Source: Paenibacillus mucilaginosus 3016 (GTDB lineage: Bacteria; Bacillota; Bacilli; Paenibacillales; NBRC-103111). Taken from it: DNA of 64,000 bases. Shown piece after piece: positions 62,245 to 64,000 of the stretch (position 1 is its first letter; the number at the start of each line of letters is the position of its first letter). The stretch lies in contig NC_016935.1 in NCBI RefSeq assembly GCF_000250655.1, forward strand, positions 6,838,001 to 6,902,000, written 5' to 3'. The translations under genes were made by a program, and so were the position numbers. The notes under the pieces are model-generated. The model saw only the letters and a list, made by a program, of their open reading frames with translations, was not told the origin of the DNA and made no database searches.

Positions 62245-64000
62245 CTACGGTGTCGCGCCCGTGCCGGTACCTGCCGCCGTGCCTGCGGCTGCCTCCGGCG
62301 CCGGCGCATCCGCTTCGTCACCGCCCGGCTGCGTGCTGCTGCCGGCTCCGGTACCGCCGCCGGCCGTCTGCGGCGGCGGCTCGCTTCCGGCGGTGCTGCC
62401 GCTGCCGGCTGGAGGCGCGGTGCCCTCCGCCGTGCCGCCGCCCGTCCCGGCAGCCGGCCCGGCCTCGCCGGCGCCCGTGCCGTCGGCGCCCGTGCCGTCG
62501 GCGCCTGCACCCGCGGCCGTGTCCCCGCCGGCCGGAGGCGAAGCGCCCCCGGCTGCCGCCCCCTCCTTGGCAGCGGCAGTCCCTTCCGCCCCCGGCTGGC
62601 CGCCGGCCGGCTCCTTCGCCGCACCGCCTGCGGCCGCCGGCCGGGCTTCGCCTTTGGCCCCCGCCGCCTCAGGCGTCTGGGCCTGCGCACCGGCCGCAGC
62701 CGCAGCCGCGGCCTCCTGCGGCGCGGGAGCCGCTGCCGGAGCCGCCGGCGTCCCGGCGGCCTTGGCCGTCCCGCTCTCCCCGGTCCGCTCGGCATACTTC
62801 GGCGCGTTCTCGCCGTTAATCCGCTTGCGGCCTCCGGCGTAGGCGCGGTACTTTTCCGGCCTGGAGAAAGCCGTCACCGGAACATCCTTCAGCGCTCGGC
62901 TCACGACCTCCTTGAACAAGGATGCCGGATATTTGCCCCCCGTCGTGGTCAGGTAGTGGTCCTTGTTCGTCTTCTCGTAGCCGAGCCACACAGCCGCCAC
63001 GAGCTCCGGCGTATAGCCGACGAACCAGGCATCCTTGGACCCGTCGATCTGGTTGCCCCAGCGGTCCTTGAATTCCGGCGTATCCGGCAGTTGGGTCGTC
63101 CCTGTCTTGCCGGCCACCGGCCTGTCCATCCTCGCACTGCGCCCGGTCCCTTCCGTGACGACCTTCTCGAGCATCTTCGTCATCGTGTAAGCCGCCCCCG
63201 GCTCCAGCATCGGCTCGAGCACCGGCTGCGTTTCCCGGCCGACCAGGTTGCCCTGGGCATCCGTGATCTTGCGGATCGCATACGCCTTAGCCAGATTGCC
63301 GTTGTTGGCAAACATGGTATAAGCCTGCGCCATCTGCAGCGGGGAGGTTCCTTTACTCATCCCGCCCAGCGCAATCCCGAGCGTACGGTCCGCTTCCTGC
63401 AGCGGCAGTCCGGCCTTCCGGCCGAACTCGAGCCCCTGGTCGATCCCGATCTCCTTCAGCAGGGCGACGGCCGGAATATTGTACGATTCGACCAGCGCCT
63501 CCTCCAGCGTAACCCAGCCGTGGAACTGCTTGCGGTAGTTCATCGGGGTATACCCGCCTCCAAAATCCGTCTCGGTATCGTAGATCTGGTCCCTCGGCCC
63601 AAACCCCGCAGCCAAGGCGGGAGCATAGACAAGCAGCGGCTTGAGGGTCGATCCCGGCTGGCGTTCATTCTGTGTGGCGTAGTTGAACTCCCGGAACTTC
63701 GGGTCCGGGTTGCGGGAGCCCACGATGCCCAGCACCGCGCCCGTCTGCGGTTCCATGAGCACAATCCCGCTCTGCAGCCCCCCTTTGTCCTCGGGGAAAA
63801 AGTCAGGGTTCCGGTACACCTCTTCCGCCGCTTGTTGCACCTTAGGATCGAGGTTCGTATGGATGTGGAGGCCGGAAGACAAAATCTGCTGCTCGGTCAG
63901 TCCATACTTCTGGGAGGCTTCGTTAATCACATGATCGATATAGGAGGGATAAATCTTGGCGGTCTGCTGGGCGGCGGGAGCAGCCAACCGGATCTCTTCT
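62245..64000 (-). CDS. Class A penicillin-binding protein, C-terminal part (runs off right edge)
   Basis: The last roughly 585 residues of a PBP1A-type enzyme. The transpeptidase domain shows the active-site SxxK in QPGSTLKPLLVYAP, SxN in VESYNIPAVALL and KTG in VAGKTGTTQLPD. The glycosyltransferase part lies beyond the window. About 170 residues at the C-terminus are a very Ala/Gly/Pro/Thr-rich low-complexity tail (repeats such as GADGTGADGTGAG), probably an extended wall-spanning stretch. The high GC of the tail stands out. A terminator follows 30 nt after the stop. Confidence 0.95.
   Translation of the reverse strand, partial: EEIRLAAPAAQQTAKIYPSYIDHVINEASQKYGLTEQQILSSGLHIHTNLDPKVQQAAEEVYRNPDFFPEDKGGLQSGIVLMEPQTGAVLGIVGSRNPDPKFREFNYATQNERQPGSTLKPLLVYAPALAAGFGPRDQIYDTETDFGGGYTPMNYRKQFHGWVTLEEALVESYNIPAVALLKEIGIDQGLEFGRKAGLPLQEADRTLGIALGGMSKGTSPLQMAQAYTMFANNGNLAKAYAIRKITDAQGNLVGRETQPVLEPMLEPGAAYTMTKMLEKVVTEGTGRSARMDRPVAGKTGTTQLPDTPEFKDRWGNQIDGSKDAWFVGYTPELVAAVWLGYEKTNKDHYLTTTGGKYPASLFKEVVSRALKDVPVTAFSRPEKYRAYAGGRKRINGENAPKYAERTGESGTAKAAGTPAAPAAAPAPQEAAAAAAAGAQAQTPEAAGAKGEARPAAAGGAAKEPAGGQPGAEGTAAAKEGAAAGGASPPAGGDTAAGAGADGTGADGTGAGEAGPAAGTGGGTAEGTAPPAGSGSTAGSEPPPQTAGGGTGAGSSTQPGGDEADAPAPEAAAGTAAGTGTGATP

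Overview
The window looks like chromosome of a high-G+C Paenibacillus-type member of the Bacillota. The signs are strong AGGAGG ribosome binding sites, TTG and GTG starts, a TPP riboswitch, a ydaO-type c-di-AMP riboswitch, a BirA operator, CcpA (cre) sites, a YesN-type AraC response regulator, S-layer-homology (SLH) domains and many plant-polysaccharide enzymes (GH48-Fn3-CBM3, GH51, GH43). I saw no tRNA, rRNA, transposase, prophage or CRISPR array.

Layout. 1-7.9 kb: the edge of a GH43-like gene, a GNAT acetyltransferase, thiamin-pyrimidine salvage (ylmB, tenA) behind a TPP riboswitch, and a biotin ECF transporter (bioY divergent from ecfA1 and an ecfA2-ecfT fusion across a BirA operator), then a beta-propeller glycosidase. 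8-14 kb: a secreted alpha/beta hydrolase and the lactate-utilisation operon lutABC-lutR. 14.4-22.7 kb: L-rhamnose catabolism (two-domain class II aldolase, rhaEW, an ASRT-family small-molecule-binding protein, rhamnose isomerase, rhaB, DeoR regulator). 23-25.5 kb: MarR with an MFS exporter, and an NAD(P)-binding protein. 25.7-36.9 kb: GH48 cellulase, a YesN-like regulator, GH51 arabinofuranosidase with a Cys-rich partner, PatB-like lyase, rhamnogalacturonan acetylesterase, AraC regulator. 37-46 kb: small membrane proteins, aminoglycoside adenylyltransferase, an Imm22-like protein, 2-hydroxyacid dehydrogenase, ABC exporter and a GGDEF protein. 46.4-53.1 kb: two coupled large secreted GH43 proteins (one SLH-anchored, one with LamG and Ig modules). 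53.8-64 kb: amino-acid ABC importer, esterase, glutamine amidotransferase-like hydrolase, ROK kinase, a Pro-periodic membrane protein, an NlpC/P60 hydrolase under a c-di-AMP riboswitch, and a class A PBP running off the right edge.

The most striking unexplained structure is a dispersed 187-bp intergenic element, found at 18044-18230, 29053-29239 and 42892-43078. Each copy has four 23-nt quasi-palindromic units (ATARN-GGAAC-N9-YTAT), two in one orientation followed by two inverted. The spacers are exactly 28, 39 and 28 nt in all three copies, although their sequences are unrelated. Unit centres are 51, 62 and 51 bp apart, near whole helical turns. I do not recognise it as a named element.

A second pattern is single-base frameshifts in otherwise intact genes (ASRT protein, GH48 at three sites, AraC, GGDEF, LamG-GH43, esterase, NlpC/P60). 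Many lie in homopolymer runs, which suggests sequencing error or slippage rather than gene death.
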